Source: Pseudomonas khorasanensis
GTDB taxonomy: Bacteria; Pseudomonadota; Gammaproteobacteria; Pseudomonadales; Pseudomonadaceae
Length of the DNA stretch: 64,000 nt
NCBI RefSeq assembly: GCF_014268505.2
Contig: NZ_JABWQP020000004.1
Coordinates: 186,001-250,000, forward strand
Direction: 5' to 3'
Below, one piece after another: positions 39,394 through 48,077 of this stretch; positions within the stretch are counted from its first letter, which is position 1, and each line of letters opens with the position of its first letter. Under the pieces are notes generated by a model, which was not told the DNA's origin, ran no database searches, and was given only the letters and a program-made list of their open reading frames with translations. The position numbers were made by a program, and so were the translations under genes.

Positions 39394-41880
39394 ATGCCTG
39401 ACCTGCTAGACCGCTACCCGCTGAGCGCGGGCACTTATCACGAACTGCTCGACGGCAGCGGTGCGGTGCGCCCGCATTGGCGGCGACTGTTCGACCAGTT
39501 GCAGCGCAGCAGCCCTGCACAACTGGCGCAGCGGCAGGCATTGCTGGCGCGGCAGATTCAGGAAAACGGCGTTACCTATAACGTCTATGCCGACCCGAAA
39601 GGGGCTGACCGGCCGTGGGAACTGGATCTGTTGCCCCATGTGATCGCAGCGGATGAATGGCAGCAGCTGTCGGCCGGCATTGCTCAGCGCGCGCGATTGC
39701 TTAATGCGGTGCTGGCGGATCTGTACGGCCCGCAGCGACTGATCCGGGAGGGCCTGTTGCCGGCGGAGCTGGTGTTCGGGCACAACAATTTTCTCTGGCC
39801 CTGTCAGGGCATCGTGCCGCCGGACTCGGTTTTTCTGCACCTGTACGCAGTGGATCTGGCGCGCACGCCGGACGGCCGCTGGTGGGTCACCGCCGATCGT
39901 ACGCAAGCGCCGTCGGGCGCCGGTTACGCACTGGAAAACCGCACTATCGTCTCCCGTGCTTTCCCCGAGTTGTACCGGGATCTGAAGGTTCAGCACCTGG
40001 CGGGATTCTTCCGCACGCTGCAGGAAACCCTGGCCCGTCAGGCGCCCGATGGCGATGACACGCCGCTGGTGGTCCTGCTGACACCGGGGCGTTTCAACGA
40101 AAGTTATTTTGAGCATCTGTACCTGGCCCGCCAGCTCGGCTATCCGCTGGTGGAGGGCGGCGACCTGACGGTACGCAATGCCACGGTGTACCTGAAAACC
40201 CTCAGCGGCCTGCGCCGGGTGCACGCCATCATGCGGCGCCTCGATGATGATTTCTGCGATCCGCTGGAGTTGCGTACCGACTCGGCGCTTGGTGTTCCCG
40301 GTCTGCTGGAAGCAGTGCGTCAGGGACGGGTGCTGGTCGCCAACTCTCTGGGCAGTGGTGTGCTTGAGTCGCCGGGGTTGCTCGGCTTTCTGCCGAGGAT
40401 CAACCAGTTCCTGTTCGGCGAGGAACTGATATTGCCGTCCATCGCGACGTGGTGGTGCGGTGAGGCACCGGTGCTGGCGCAGGCGTTGGAAAAGCTGCCT
40501 GAACTGCTGATCAAGCCGGCTTTTGCGTCCCAGAGCTTCGTACCGGTATTCGGGCGCGATCTGAGTGAAAAACAGCGCGAATCCCTCGCTCGGCGCATGC
40601 AGGCACGGCCCTATGCGTACGTTGCGCAAGAGTTGGCGCAACTGTCCCAGGCGCCGGTCTGGCAAGCGCTGGACGGACAACTGCAACCCAGGGCGATCGG
40701 CATGCGCATGTATGCAGTGGCCAGTCACGACGGCTACCGCGTCCTGCCGGGCGGCCTGACGCGAGTGGCAACCGATGCCGATGCCGAAGTGGTGTCGATG
40801 CAGCGCGGCGGGGCAAGCAAGGATACCTGGGTGCTCAGCGACCGCGCACCGAATGATGAACAATGGAAGGCGCAGCGAAATGTCGGGGTGCATGATCTCA
40901 TCCGTCGCGATCCGTACCTGCCTTCGCGTGTCGTGGAGAACCTGTTCTGGTTCGGCCGCTATTGCGAGCGTTGCGACGACAGTGCGCGGTTGCTGCGCAT
41001 CATGCTGGCGCGCTATGTCGATGGCGATGACCCGCAGGCATTGCAGGCGGCGGTCGATCTCGGTGAGCGACTGGCGTTGCTGCCGGACGAAGGTGATTTG
41101 CCGCAGCGTTTGCTCGCTGCGCTGCTGGGCGAGGATTGGTCGTTCAGTCTGCGTTCCAACCTGCACCGCCTGCAATGGGCCGCGTCGCAAGTGCGCGGCA
41201 AGCTGTCTCGGGAGAACTGGCAGGCGCTGGTCGAATTGCAGCGTGAAGCGATGGAGTTGGAAGTCGACGAACCGGATTTCGGCGAACTGCTGGATTTCCT
41301 CAACCGTCTGGTGATGTCGCTGGCGGCGCTGTCAGGGTTTGCGCTGGATGACATGACCCGCGACGAAGGCTGGCGCTTTCTGATGATCGGTCGGCGGATC
41401 GAGCGCCTGCAATTTCTCAGTAGTAGTCTGGCGGCGTTTCTGCGCGGCGCGGGTGCGTTCGACCAGGCGGGGCTGGAATGGCTGCTTGAGCTTGGCAACA
41501 GCAGCATCACCTACCGCTCGCGGTACCTGGCGGTGGCACAATTGATTCCCGTGCTTGATCTTTTGTTGCTCGATGAACAGAACCCCCACGCGGTGTTGTT
41601 TCAACTGAAACTGGTCACTCGGACTTTGAAGCGCTTGAACGACGATTTCGATGCGCCTCGGGAAACCGGCTTGCCGCAGCTGGTTGAACGCCTGTCACGG
41701 TTCGATCTGGGGGGTCTGGAAAATCCTTTGTTTGGCAAATCCAGCGTACGTGCTGCGCTCGACGGCCTGGCGGATCTGCTGCAGGAAATTGCCGAAGCCA
41801 GCGGGCAAGTATCGGACCGTCTGGCCCTGCGCCATTTCGCCCATGTCGATGATGTCAGCCAGCGAACGGTGTCTGTCTGA
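39394..41880 (+). CDS. Circularly permuted ATP-grasp protein fused to alpha-E domain
   Basis: The 828-residue protein joins a circularly permuted ATP-grasp ligase (DUF404/DUF407 type, about 1-495; see FGHNNFLWPCQGI, TPGRFNESYFEHLYLA, WCGEAPVL and FVPVFGRDL) to an alpha-E helical domain (from about 507, LPSRVVENLFWFGRYCERCD). ATP-grasp enzymes form amide bonds through acyl phosphates. ATG 39394 has only a weak ribosome site; an in-frame TTG at 39373 is the alternative. It lies 99 bp after the DUF2126 gene and overlaps the next gene by one base. Confidence 0.9.
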   Translation: MPDLLDRYPLSAGTYHELLDGSGAVRPHWRRLFDQLQRSSPAQLAQRQALLARQIQENGVTYNVYADPKGADRPWELDLLPHVIAADEWQQLSAGIAQRARLLNAVLADLYGPQRLIREGLLPAELVFGHNNFLWPCQGIVPPDSVFLHLYAVDLARTPDGRWWVTADRTQAPSGAGYALENRTIVSRAFPELYRDLKVQHLAGFFRTLQETLARQAPDGDDTPLVVLLTPGRFNESYFEHLYLARQLGYPLVEGGDLTVRNATVYLKTLSGLRRVHAIMRRLDDDFCDPLELRTDSALGVPGLLEAVRQGRVLVANSLGSGVLESPGLLGFLPRINQFLFGEELILPSIATWWCGEAPVLAQALEKLPELLIKPAFASQSFVPVFGRDLSEKQRESLARRMQARPYAYVAQELAQLSQAPVWQALDGQLQPRAIGMRMYAVASHDGYRVLPGGLTRVATDADAEVVSMQRGGASKDTWVLSDRAPNDEQWKAQRNVGVHDLIRRDPYLPSRVVENLFWFGRYCERCDDSARLLRIMLARYVDGDDPQALQAAVDLGERLALLPDEGDLPQRLLAALLGEDWSFSLRSNLHRLQWAASQVRGKLSRENWQALVELQREAMELEVDEPDFGELLDFLNRLVMSLAALSGFALDDMTRDEGWRFLMIGRRIERLQFLSSSLAAFLRGAGAFDQAGLEWLLELGNSSITYRSRYLAVAQLIPVLDLLLLDEQNPHAVLFQLKLVTRTLKRLNDDFDAPRETGLPQLVERLSRFDLGGLENPLFGKSSVRAALDGLADLLQEIAEASGQVSDRLALRHFAHVDDVSQRTVSV

Positions 41881-42770
41881 TGAGCGCTCATTACCAGATT
41901 TTTCACGACACCAGCTATCACTACGACAGCCCGGTTTCCCTCGCCCAGCAACTGGCGCACCTGTGGCCACGCGAGTGCACGTGGCAGCGCTGCACCGAGC
42001 GGCAATTGCAGATCAGCCCTGAGCCGACGGTGCGACGCGATGAACTGGATGTGTTCGGCAATCCGTTGACCCGGCTGGCGTTCGAACGACCACATGATCA
42101 ATTGCAGGTCAACGCACGGCTGACAGTTGAAGTGCTGACGCGGCCGGTGTTGGATTTCAATCGATCCCCGCCGTGGGAGCTGACGCGCGATGCGCTGTCC
42201 TACAGCAGCCGACCGATGCCCGCGGATTTGCTGGAAGCCTGTCGCTACCGGTTCCAGTCTCCCTACGTGCACTTGAAGCGCAGCTTTGTCGAGTTCTCGC
42301 AAAGCTGCTTTGCACCAGCGCAACCGCTGTTGCTGGGTGTGCAGGCATTGATGCAAAAGATTTTCAGCGAGTTCACCTTCGATGCCGAAGCCACCCAAGT
42401 GGCGACGCCGCTGGTGGAAGTGCTTGAACGTCGGCGTGGGGTCTGCCAGGACTTCGCCCATCTAATGCTCGCCTGCGTACGCTCGCGTGGGCTGGCGGCG
42501 CGTTACGTCAGTGGCTATTTGCTGACCCAGCCACCGCCGGGGCAGCCACGCTTGATCGGCGCTGATGCCTCCCATGCCTGGGTGTCGGTGTTCTGTCCGG
42601 TACTCGGTTGGGTGGATTTCGATCCGACAAACAATGTGCAACCTGCGCTGGAACACATCACGTTGGCGTGGGGCCGGGATTTTTCCGATGTGTCGCCGTT
42701 GCGTGGGGTGATTCTGGGCGGGGGCAGTCATGATCCGGAAGTGCGGGTGACGGTGATGCCGTTGGATTGA
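41880..42770 (+). CDS. Transglutaminase family protein
   Basis: This 296-residue protein has the same two-part layout as the N-terminus of the first cluster gene: a beta domain (1-95) and a cysteine-protease-like core with Cys189 (GVCQDFAHLM), His232 (DASHAWVSVF) and Asp248 (DFDPTNN). No signal peptide is visible, so it acts in the cytoplasm. Such domains hydrolyse or transfer amide bonds. The TGATG overlap with the ATP-grasp gene couples their translation, which favours a common pathway. Confidence 0.9.
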   Translation: MSAHYQIFHDTSYHYDSPVSLAQQLAHLWPRECTWQRCTERQLQISPEPTVRRDELDVFGNPLTRLAFERPHDQLQVNARLTVEVLTRPVLDFNRSPPWELTRDALSYSSRPMPADLLEACRYRFQSPYVHLKRSFVEFSQSCFAPAQPLLLGVQALMQKIFSEFTFDAEATQVATPLVEVLERRRGVCQDFAHLMLACVRSRGLAARYVSGYLLTQPPPGQPRLIGADASHAWVSVFCPVLGWVDFDPTNNVQPALEHITLAWGRDFSDVSPLRGVILGGGSHDPEVRVTVMPLD

Positions 42771-42779
42771 CACGGTACC

Positions 42780-42864
42780 TGTGGGAGCGAGCCTGCTCGC
42801 GAAAGCGTCAGGTCAGCCAATATATTTGTAACTGATACACCGCTTTCGCGAGCAGGCTCGCTCC
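42780..42864. repeat. REPIN-like inverted REP pair
   Basis: TGTGGGAGCGAGCCTGCTCG...GAAA at the left faces TTTCGCGAGCAGGCTCGCTC at the right; the right arm ends in CTCCAGGGG, so its last bases are lost. It follows the end of the transglutaminase cluster. Confidence 0.85.
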
Positions 42865-42978
42865 AGGGGATACGGGTGAACTTTGGGAATGGGGAAGGGC
42901 TGTGAGGGCCGGCAGTAAAACCGCCAGCCCCGTCACAAATCCGCAGGGTCTGATTTGGATCATCAAACCCGGTGGGGC

Positions 42979-43176
42979 TCAGGCGTCGGGCGCCTGATCT
43001 TTCGGTGCATCGGTTGCATCGGGTGCTTCAACATCATCATCTGTCGCCACTTCACCGTCAGGGTTCAGTGCCGCTTCTTCAGCGGTTTGTTTCTTGCGCT
43101 GAAGCTTTTCCTCTTTCTTCTGTTCCTTTGCCAGGTCTCGTTGACGTTTGGCGAAGGAGTAATTGGGTTTGGCCAT
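42979..43176 (-). CDS. Small hypothetical protein, basic then acidic
   Basis: The 65-residue protein MAKPNYSFAKRQRDLAKEQ... has a Lys/Arg/Gln-rich helical first half and an Asp/Ala/Pro-rich acidic tail. I do not recognise a characterised function, although similar small charged proteins are common in proteobacteria. The start is preceded by AGAGGAT on the minus strand. It is 68 bp downstream of the LOG-family gene in the same direction. The frame continues further upstream but without a ribosome site. Confidence 0.65.
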   Translation of the reverse strand: MAKPNYSFAKRQRDLAKEQKKEEKLQRKKQTAEEAALNPDGEVATDDDVEAPDATDAPKDQAPDA

Positions 43177-43244
43177 GGGCGATCCTCTTGGGTCGAAGGT
43201 GAGGTTGAGCGGCGCGTATTCTGCCCTGTATCGGTGTCCGGGGG

Positions 43245-43832
43245 TTAACCGGGTTTTTGGTCGACCCACTTTGGCGTGACGGTCGGCTGCCACTGATCGA
43301 GGGCGTCGAGCAGGGTTTGCGGCGATTCGCTCACTTGCAGCATGTCACGGTGTGGCGCGCGAACGAAGCCTTCGCCGACGATATGATCAAGAAAAGCCGT
43401 GAGTTTGCTGTAGAAACCGTTCACTTCGAGCAAGCCCAGCGGCTTCGGATGGTAGCCGAGCTGGCCCCAGGTCCAGACTTCGAACAGCTCTTCCAGCGTG
43501 CCGAGGCCACCCGGCAACGCGATAAATGCATCGCTGAGTTCGCTCATTCGCGCCTTGCGGGCGTGCATGCCGTCAACCACTTCCAGGCGCGTCAGGCCTT
43601 TGTGGCCGATTTCCTTGTCCATCAGACTTTGGGGAATGATGCCGATCACTTCACCGCCTGCGGCCAGGGCAGCATCGGCAACGATGCCCATCAGACCCAC
43701 GGCGCCACCGCCGTAGACCAGGGTCAACTTGCGCTCGGCCAGAGCCCGGCCAAGGGCTTTGGCGGCTTCGGTGTAGGCTGGGTCGGTGCCGGCGTTGGCA
43801 CCGCAAAACACACAAACGGACGTAAGGGACAT
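43245..43832 (-). CDS. LOG family (TIGR00730) nucleotide 5'-monophosphate phosphoribohydrolase
   Basis: The 195-residue Rossmann protein carries the LOG signature PGGLGTLEE (107-115) and the N-terminal [10 protein letters not shown] and [11 protein letters not shown] motifs. Family members cleave cytokinin riboside monophosphates or AMP to the free base and ribose 5-phosphate. It lies next to azu and NAD genes, as I recall for P. aeruginosa. Whether it makes cytokinin or salvages nucleotides is open. Confidence 0.92.
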   Translation of the reverse strand: MSLTSVCVFCGANAGTDPAYTEAAKALGRALAERKLTLVYGGGAVGLMGIVADAALAAGGEVIGIIPQSLMDKEIGHKGLTRLEVVDGMHARKARMSELSDAFIALPGGLGTLEELFEVWTWGQLGYHPKPLGLLEVNGFYSKLTAFLDHIVGEGFVRAPHRDMLQVSESPQTLLDALDQWQPTVTPKWVDQKPG

Positions 43833-43892
43833 GCCTTTCTCCTGAGTCGATCAGTCGCACAGGGTAAAGGCTGGAAAGCGTCGATCCAAGGG

Positions 43893-43982
43893 CTAGACTT
43901 CGGATTCCGGTGATTCAAACGTACCGCTGGCGCCACGGGCGTAAGCGGCGAGCAAACTGCGCAACAGGCCGTTGAGGAACAT
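43893..43982 (-). CDS. Possible 29-residue small protein
   Basis: MFLNGLLRSLLAAYARGASG followed by TFESPESEV is an open frame with GGAG placed 8 nt before its ATG. The N-terminal half would form an amphipathic or hydrophobic helix. It lies in the 341-bp gap between the LOG gene and azu, where nothing else is annotated. Coding is not certain. Confidence 0.3.
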   Translation of the reverse strand: MFLNGLLRSLLAAYARGASGTFESPESEV

Positions 43983-44076
43983 GACAGGCACTCCGTTTCA
44001 TGGGGATGTGCGCATCATAGGATCGGCCGAGGGTGCTGGCTGTTAGATTGTGTCGATGAGCGTCATAGCCTGAAAG

Positions 44077-44086
44077 TTGTATACAA
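44077..44086. promoter_or_regulatory. TTGTATACAA palindrome before azu
   Basis: A perfect 10-bp palindrome lies 87 bp upstream of azu. Its form resembles operators of FadR-like GntR regulators. I saw no clear FNR/ANR box in this gap. Confidence 0.3.
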
Positions 44087-44173
44087 TTTTTGACACAAGT
44101 CATAGGAACTTGCGAAGATTTCAGGCAGTCTTTGCCTCATTCGTGTTTGTTAACCCTGCCTTGGAGATTCACC

Positions 44174-44617
44174 ATGTTTTCCAAAGTTGTTGCAGTATCC
44201 CTGCTGGCGCTGGCCAGCAGCCAATTGATGGCTGCCGAGTGCAAAACCACCGTTGATTCCACCGATCAGATGTCCTTCAACACCAAGGAAATCGTGATCG
44301 ACAAGAGCTGCAAGACTTTCACCGTCGAACTGACCCACTCAGGCAACCTGCCGAAGAATGTGATGGGCCATAACCTGGTGATCAGTAAAGAAGCTGACAT
44401 GCAGCCGATCGCCACTGACGGTCTGGCGGCCGGTATCGAAAAAAGCTACCTGAAGGATGGCGATGCACGCGTTATCGCGCACACCAAGATCATTGGCGCC
44501 AAGGAAACCGATTCGTTGACCTTCGATGTGGCCAAAGTAGCTGACGGCGGCTATGGCTTCTTCTGCTCGTTTCCTGGTCACATCTCGATGATGAAAGGCA
44601 CCATTACTGTCAAGTAA
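44174..44617 (+). CDS. azu: Azurin precursor
   Basis: Azurin is the periplasmic blue-copper electron carrier. A 20-residue signal peptide ([20 protein letters not shown]) is followed by the mature [15 protein letters not shown]. The copper ligands are present in precursor numbering as His66, Cys131, His136 and Met140 ([10 protein letters not shown]), and the Cys23-Cys46 disulphide pair is in place. The 147-residue length is normal. It is a single-gene unit ending in a bidirectional terminator shared with nadE. Confidence 0.97.
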   Translation: MFSKVVAVSLLALASSQLMAAECKTTVDSTDQMSFNTKEIVIDKSCKTFTVELTHSGNLPKNVMGHNLVISKEADMQPIATDGLAAGIEKSYLKDGDARVIAHTKIIGAKETDSLTFDVAKVADGGYGFFCSFPGHISMMKGTITVK

Positions 44618-44639
44618 GCCGTTCAACCGCGTCATCGTT

Positions 44640-44661
44640 CTTCGCGAGCTAGCTCGCGAAG
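44640..44661. repeat. 22-bp perfect palindrome, REP-related
   Basis: CTTCGCGAGCT and AGCTCGCGAAG form a perfect palindrome with no loop, 23 bp after azu. It contains the core GCGAGC of the other repeats and may be a reduced copy. Confidence 0.6.
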
Positions 44662-44695
44662 GGGCTATCAGCCTCACTGAAATACTGATGGCCAA

Positions 44696-44735
44696 AGAAA
44701 AGCCCGTTCAGGATCACGCCTGAACGGGCTTTTTC
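44696..44735. terminator. Bidirectional terminator between azu and nadE
   Basis: AGCCCGTTCAGG and CCTGAACGGGCT form a perfect 12-bp stem with a 6-nt loop, flanked by A-rich sequence on the left and TTTTTT on the right. It can end both azu (+) and nadE (-). Confidence 0.85.
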
Positions 44736-44748
44736 ATGCCTTCAAGCA

Positions 44749-45576
44749 TCAAGGCGCAAACGGCATGACCCGCTTGTGATGCGTCTTGTTGTACGTATCG
44801 ATGATGATTTTCGCCGCCTCTTCGCGCACCGGCTCGCCATGCAGGAAGGCGTCGATCTCGGCGTACTTCACACCGTGGGCGGCTTCGTCCGGTTTGCCCG
44901 GCGAAAGGTCTTCCAGATCCGCAGTCGGCACTTTTTCCACCAACGACTCTGGCGCGCCGAAGCTGCGCGCAACCGCGCGGACCTGGTTTTTCACCAGCCC
45001 GCTGAGCGGCGCCAGGTCGCAGGCGCCGTCACCGAACTTGGTGTAGAAACCCATGACAGCCTCTGCCGCATGGTCGGTGCCGATCACCAGGCCCTGACAC
45101 GCGCCGGCGATGGTGTACTGGGCGATCATGCGCATCCGCGCCTTGGTGTTGCCGAGTACGAAATCCACCGTCGCTGCCGGCTTGCCTTCGAAGGCGGCGA
45201 CTTGAGCGGCCAGTGCCTTGACCGCCGGGCCGATGTTGACCGTCTGGCATTCGTCAGGGGCGATGCATTCCAGCGACGCCTGCGCATCGTGCTCGTCGAA
45301 CTGGGTTTCGTACGGCAGGCGCACGGCGATGAATTTGTAGCTGCTGTCGCCGGTCTTTTCCCGCAACTCACGAATCGCGCGCTGGGCCAACAGCCCGGCG
45401 GTCAGCGAATCGACGCCGCCGCTGATGCCCAGCACCAGCGCCTTGAGCCCGGAATTGACCAGGCAGTCCTGAATGAAGGTAATGCGCCGCGCGACTTCGG
45501 CCTGCAGGGCGTTGTGGTCGGCGAACGGCGGTTGCACCTTGAGCTGTTCAGCAATCTCACGCTGTACGGCTTGCAT
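44749..45576 (-). CDS. nadE: NH3-dependent NAD synthetase
   Basis: NadE amidates nicotinate adenine dinucleotide to NAD with ammonia and ATP. The 275-residue protein contains the ATP-binding loop [15 protein letters not shown] and the conserved [19 protein letters not shown] region. There is no glutaminase domain, so it uses free ammonia. The start [14 protein letters not shown] at 45576 was chosen over a longer frame that overlaps pncB. It lies 4 bp after pncB, so both salvage steps are made together. Confidence 0.96.
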   Translation of the reverse strand: MQAVQREIAEQLKVQPPFADHNALQAEVARRITFIQDCLVNSGLKALVLGISGGVDSLTAGLLAQRAIRELREKTGDSSYKFIAVRLPYETQFDEHDAQASLECIAPDECQTVNIGPAVKALAAQVAAFEGKPAATVDFVLGNTKARMRMIAQYTIAGACQGLVIGTDHAAEAVMGFYTKFGDGACDLAPLSGLVKNQVRAVARSFGAPESLVEKVPTADLEDLSPGKPDEAAHGVKYAEIDAFLHGEPVREEAAKIIIDTYNKTHHKRVMPFAP

Positions 45577-45580
45577 GAAT

Positions 45581-46804
45581 TCACTCCTTGCTAGATTGGC
45601 TGGGATCGGCAGGAACCTGAAACACATGTCGCAGATAGGCGACGAAATTAGGGTCTTTGCAATGCGTCTTGCCTGGCTCGTCGGAGATCTTTGCCACCGG
45701 TTGGCCGTTGCAGGCAGTCATTTTAAGCACGATGCTCATCGGTTCGACACCCGGAATGTCACAGGTGAGGTTGGTGCCGATGCCGAAGCTCACATTGATA
45801 CGACCGTGCAGCGCACGGAAAATCTCCAGGGATTTTGGCAGGGTCAGACTGTCGGAAAACACCAGGGTCTTGCTCATCGGATCGATGCCAAGCTTGTGGT
45901 AATGAGCGATGCATTTTTCGCCCCAGGTCACGGGGTCCCCGGAATCGTGGCGCAGGCCGTCGAAGAGCTTGGCGAAGAACAGATCGAAATCACCGAGAAA
46001 CGCATCGGTGGTGATGCAGTCGGTAAGGGCGATGCCGAGCAAACCACGGTATTCGCGAACCCAGCAATCGAGGGCGGCGATCTGGCTATCGATCAGCCGC
46101 GGGCCGAGTTGCTGATGGGCCATGATCCATTCGTGCGCCATGGTGCCCAGCGGTTTCATGTCGAGTTCGCGGGACAGGTGCACGTTGCTGGTGCCGACGA
46201 ACCGCCCCGGGAAATCGTGCTTGAGCACGTTGACCACTTCCGCTTGCACGCCGAAGGAAAAGCGTCGGCGCGTGCCGAAATCGGCGACCTGCAGTTGCGA
46301 TAGCTCATCGGCCGAAGCGTTGGCGGTCAGCCAGTCGAACTTGCGATAGAGCTGTTCGCGCGCCTGCTCCAGCGACGTTTCCCGGTAGCGATAGCGATTG
46401 CGCACTTCGCTGACGATTGCCAGCAGCGGCACCTCGTAAAGGATGACATGCAGCCACGGCCCGCGCAGGCGGATGAACAACTCGCCGTTCTCGATGCCGG
46501 TGTGCAGGTAGCGCAGGTTGAAGCGGAAGAGGCCGAGGAAACGTAGGAAGTCCGGCTTCAGAAACGTGATGCGCTCAAGGAAGCTCAACTGGTCGGCGCT
46601 CAGGCTCAGTTCGGCCAGGCGCTCGATCTGGTGGCGGATCTCGGCCAGATAGGGGCGCAAGTCCTCGGCGTTGCGGCAGCGGAACTCCCATTCGACTTCG
46701 ACGTTGGGGTAGTTGTGCAGCACCGCCTGCATCATCGTCAGTTTGTAGAAGTCGGTGTCGAGCAGGTTCTGCACGATGCGATCGGCAAACACACTCTCGC
46801 TCAT
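45581..46804 (-). CDS. pncB: Nicotinate phosphoribosyltransferase
   Basis: PncB attaches phosphoribose to nicotinate, the entry step of the Preiss-Handler NAD salvage route. The 407-residue protein has the family features [15 protein letters not shown] near the start, [23 protein letters not shown] (contained in 21-residue region near 225; core [11 protein letters not shown]) and [13 protein letters not shown] 46804 is preceded by GGAGACC. First gene of a pncB-nadE operon. Confidence 0.96.
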   Translation of the reverse strand: MSESVFADRIVQNLLDTDFYKLTMMQAVLHNYPNVEVEWEFRCRNAEDLRPYLAEIRHQIERLAELSLSADQLSFLERITFLKPDFLRFLGLFRFNLRYLHTGIENGELFIRLRGPWLHVILYEVPLLAIVSEVRNRYRYRETSLEQAREQLYRKFDWLTANASADELSQLQVADFGTRRRFSFGVQAEVVNVLKHDFPGRFVGTSNVHLSRELDMKPLGTMAHEWIMAHQQLGPRLIDSQIAALDCWVREYRGLLGIALTDCITTDAFLGDFDLFFAKLFDGLRHDSGDPVTWGEKCIAHYHKLGIDPMSKTLVFSDSLTLPKSLEIFRALHGRINVSFGIGTNLTCDIPGVEPMSIVLKMTACNGQPVAKISDEPGKTHCKDPNFVAYLRHVFQVPADPSQSSKE

Positions 46805-46915
46805 AAAAGGGGTCTCCAGTTGCGCCGCGCCTTGCGCGGTCTCAATCGATGGCGCTAGTGGCGCATATCGGTGGTGGGGATTGCCAGCATTTTTTAAGCA
46901 CACCGTAGATTGAAA

Positions 46916-46998
46916 GTGGGAGCGAGCCTGCTCGCGAATACGCTGTCGGCCACATGCGCTGGCCGATCAGACGCTTTCGCGAGCAGGCTCGCTCCCAC
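46916..46998. repeat. REPIN-like inverted REP pair
   Basis: GTGGGAGCGAGCCTGCTCGC at the left faces its complement GCGAGCAGGCTCGCTCCCAC at the right, with GTGGGAG ends outward. It lies between pncB and the end of the LysR gene. Confidence 0.85.
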
Positions 46999-47015
46999 GC
47001 GAATCTCCGTTTAGT

Positions 47016-47915
47016 TCAAGCGGGGCTGTCGACCTGCTCCAGCATCCACTTCACAAAGTCGCGCACCTTCGGCACTTCCGCCGCGTGTTCCGGGTAGGCG
47101 AGGTAATAGGCATCGGTACTGGGCATCGCATGCTGCCAGGGCATGACCAGTTTGCCGTCGGCCAGCTCTTCTTCCACCAGAAACTTCGGTAACAGCGCCA
47201 CGCCGCAACCGACCTGCGCGGCGCGGATGCACATATAAAAGGTTTCAAAACGCGGACCGTGGTAGCTGTGTTCGGTCTGGTAGCCTTGGCTGGCGAACCA
47301 GTCATGCCAGGCCTGTGGGCGCGACGCATTCTGCAGCAATACCAGATCGGCCAGTTGCGTCGGGTCAGTAAACGGTTCGTCCGGCAGGCTGCCCGGGGCG
47401 CATACCGCGACCAGCTCTTCGCCGAAGAGCTTCAGGCATTCGGTGCCGGGGCGCGACCCCTGACCGAAGTAGAACGCCAGATCGCTGCGACCCTGCACCA
47501 GATCGTCGGCGTCCTGTTCGTTGCATAAATCCAGATGAATCGACGGATGGCGCAGACGCCAGCCCTTCAAGCGCGGCACCAGCCAGCGAGCGCCGAAAGT
47601 CGAGGGTGTGGAGACCCTCAGGACTTCGGTTTCGCCGCCGTAGGAACGCAGGTAATGCGTCGACATCTCCACCTGGGTGAGGATTTTTCGTACTTCCACC
47701 AGGTACAAGTCCCCGGCCGGGGTCATCTGCAAACGTCGGCGCACTCGACGAAACAACAAGTGCCGCAACAGCTCTTCGAGCTGTGCGACCTGTTTGCTCA
47801 CCGCACTTTGGGTCAGGTTCAGCTCCTCGGCGGCGCGGGTGAAACTCAAGTGCCGGGTCACGGCCTCGAAGCACTGCAGCGCGGTGATCGAAGGCAGGTG
47901 GCGTTTGTTCAGCAT
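47016..47915 (-). CDS. LysR-family regulator, likely controller of amaAB
   Basis: The 299-residue protein has an N-terminal winged helix-turn-helix (SFTRAAEELNLTQSAVSKQV, residues about 24-43) of the GcvA-like type and a C-terminal effector-binding domain. It is divergent from the aldehyde dehydrogenase gene with 162 bp between the starts, the usual layout for a LysR regulator and its target. The likely inducer is a lysine catabolite such as pipecolate or 2-aminoadipate, by analogy with AmaR of other pseudomonads. An inverted repeat in the shared region may be its operator. Confidence 0.85.
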   Translation of the reverse strand: MLNKRHLPSITALQCFEAVTRHLSFTRAAEELNLTQSAVSKQVAQLEELLRHLLFRRVRRRLQMTPAGDLYLVEVRKILTQVEMSTHYLRSYGGETEVLRVSTPSTFGARWLVPRLKGWRLRHPSIHLDLCNEQDADDLVQGRSDLAFYFGQGSRPGTECLKLFGEELVAVCAPGSLPDEPFTDPTQLADLVLLQNASRPQAWHDWFASQGYQTEHSYHGPRFETFYMCIRAAQVGCGVALLPKFLVEEELADGKLVMPWQHAMPSTDAYYLAYPEHAAEVPKVRDFVKWMLEQVDSPA

Positions 47916-47986
47916 GGCCGATCCTCTTCTTGTCTTTCTTCAGGCAGCATGAATAAACGGAATGATATCTGGCGTAAAGGTCGTTT

Positions 47987-48013
47987 GTTGCATCGTCGCA
48001 GTGACGCTACAAC
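47987..48013. promoter_or_regulatory. Candidate LysR operator in the lysR-amaB intergenic region
   Basis: GTTGCATCGTC and GACGCTACAAC are inverted copies (9 of 11 bases) separated by 5 bp. The spacing and place midway in the divergent region suit a LysR recognition site. Confidence 0.45.
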
Positions 48014-48077
48014 TAAAGGTCTGTCCGTCCGTGAAAAAACGGTCGCACATAGTCTGCATTTGTTTGAGGAGAGACCG

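Noticed and set aside
39406-41190. A 594-codon minus-strand open frame inside the ATP-grasp gene
   Set aside because: Fully within the conserved ATP-grasp frame, with no ribosome site or domain.
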